The position numbers and the translations under genes were made by a program. Shown one piece after another: positions 5,808 through 6,718 of a DNA stretch of 6,718 nucleotides; position 1 is the stretch's first letter, and each line of letters starts with the position of its first letter. Source of the stretch: Thermoplasmata archaeon (GTDB lineage: Archaea > Thermoplasmatota > Thermoplasmata > UBA184); assembly GCA_030042855.1 (NCBI GenBank), contig JASHYU010000040.1, forward strand, positions 1 to 6,718, written 5' to 3'. The notes beneath the pieces were generated by a model that saw nothing but the letters and a program-made list of their open reading frames with translations, did no database searches and was not told where the DNA came from.

Positions 5808-6718
5808 TCACGTGGTTTCAGCTTTTGCGCCCGCTCTCAGGTCCTTCCAGGAGAGCATCGGCTCGCGCGCCGCGCGCACTTCGTCGATGCGCCGGACCGA
5901 GGTCGAGCGCGGGGCGGCGTGCAGGTTCTCGTCCGAGTCGCCGATCGCCCGCTCGAACGCCCCGATGAACTCCTCCAGCGAGCGCCGGCTCTCGGTTTCG
6001 GGCAGCTCGATCATGAGCGCCTCGTCGACCAGGGACGGGAAGTACACGGTGGGCGCGTGCACGCCCTCGTCGAGGAGCCGCTTCGCGAGGTCGAGCGTGC
6101 GGAGCCCGCGGGACTTGAGCGGCGTCCCCGACAGGAGGAATTCGTGCTTGACGAGCGGTCGGAACGGTCGCGGGAGGTACTTGCCCAAGCGCGCGGCGAC
6201 GAAGTTCGAGTTCAGGACCGCGCGTCGGGAGATGTGCTCGAGGCCTTCCTCGCCGTGCGAGAGCGCGAACGCGAAGGCTCTCAGGTCGAGCCCGAAGTTC
6301 CCGTAGCCGGTCTTGATCTTGCCGATCGACTTCGGGCGGTCGTACTCGAACCGGAACCGGCGGCCCTCCTTCACCACGCGGGGCACGGGCAGGTAGGGGG
6401 CGAGGGCGGCGCCCGCGGCGATCACTCCGGCCCCGGGGCCCCCGCCGCCGTGCGGCGTCGCGAACGTCTTGTGGAGGTTCAGGTGGGCGACGTCGAACCC
6501 CATCCGCCCGGGGTTGGTGACCCCGAGGATCGCGTTGAGGTTCGCGCCGTCGTAGTAGAGCATCCCACCCGCGTCGTGCACGGTCTTCGCGATCTCGAGG
6601 ATCTCGCTCTCGAACAGGCCGGCCGTGTTGGGATTCGTGAGCATGAAGCACGCGGTCTTCTCCGAGACGGCGGCCCGGAGGGCCGCGAGATCGACGCACC
6701 CTTCCTTCGAGACGATCT
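5808..6718 (-). CDS. gcvPB: Glycine dehydrogenase (decarboxylating) subunit 2, C-terminal part
   Basis: This is the PLP-binding half of the two-subunit P-protein, which decarboxylates glycine and passes the aminomethyl group to lipoyl H-protein in the glycine cleavage system. The frame is open through the window edge; 302 residues are visible and roughly the first 170-190 are missing. An internal ATG at 6644 is not the start, because conserved family sequence continues upstream of it. Key features are TNPNTAGLFE (visible residues 27-36), YYDGANLNAI (54-63) with the Asp that contacts the PLP ring nitrogen, and LNLHKTF (79-85) whose Lys83 forms the Schiff base, followed by the glycine-rich TPHGGGGPG. 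GYGNFG (138-143) and the C-terminal helical domain follow. It ends with TGA at 5808, 16 nt before the peptidase gene. Subunit 1 is expected just upstream, outside the window. Confidence 0.96.
   Translation of the reverse strand, partial: IVSKEGCVDLAALRAAVSEKTACFMLTNPNTAGLFESEILEIAKTVHDAGGMLYYDGANLNAILGVTNPGRMGFDVAHLNLHKTFATPHGGGGPGAGVIAAGAALAPYLPVPRVVKEGRRFRFEYDRPKSIGKIKTGYGNFGLDLRAFAFALSHGEEGLEHISRRAVLNSNFVAARLGKYLPRPFRPLVKHEFLLSGTPLKSRGLRTLDLAKRLLDEGVHAPTVYFPSLVDEALMIELPETESRRSLEEFIGAFERAIGDSDENLHAAPRSTSVRRIDEVRAAREPMLSWKDLRAGAKAETT

Overview
The window is GC-rich archaeal DNA. It carries a group II chaperonin (thermosome), an archaeal-type cis-prenyltransferase, a tRNA with a non-canonical intron and no encoded CCA, TATA-like promoters, and the two-gene form of glycine dehydrogenase. 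The thermosome N-terminus resembles those of Thermoplasma-type euryarchaea, so an uncultivated high-GC Thermoplasmata-like lineage is my best guess. That placement is inference from memory of family sequences, not a search.

Layout. Bases 1-1062 (minus) hold the N-terminal two thirds of a thermosome subunit, with its own promoter and leader just upstream. After a GC-rich spacer that may encode a 43-residue peptide, 1304-2119 (minus) is uppS, a cis-polyprenyl diphosphate synthase. Upstream of it at 2191-2294 (minus) lies a tRNA-Asp(GUC) gene whose T-loop is split by an insert of about 31 nt, the most unusual element here. A divergent intergenic region (2295-2500) follows. It leads to a 48-residue single-pass membrane protein on the plus strand (2501-2647).

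That small gene converges, with only 11 nt between stop codons, on a tight minus-strand operon that fills the rest of the window. In transcription order the operon is gcvPB (glycine dehydrogenase subunit 2, cut by the window edge), an M24B Xaa-Pro-type peptidase, a phosphofructokinase with pyrophosphate-type residues, and mtnA (methylthioribose-1-phosphate isomerase family). Junctions are 16 nt, a 4-nt GTGA overlap, and 8 nt.

How they fit. The operon groups amino-acid and peptide breakdown (glycine cleavage, proline-containing dipeptides), a probably reversible PPi-linked step of upper glycolysis, and sugar-phosphate salvage from S-adenosylmethionine by-products. This suits a peptide-using heterotroph that runs its glycolytic steps in both directions, but it is inference from gene content. 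uppS supplies the polyprenyl carrier for protein glycosylation, and the thermosome folds cytosolic proteins. No CRISPR array, insertion sequence or rRNA was seen.
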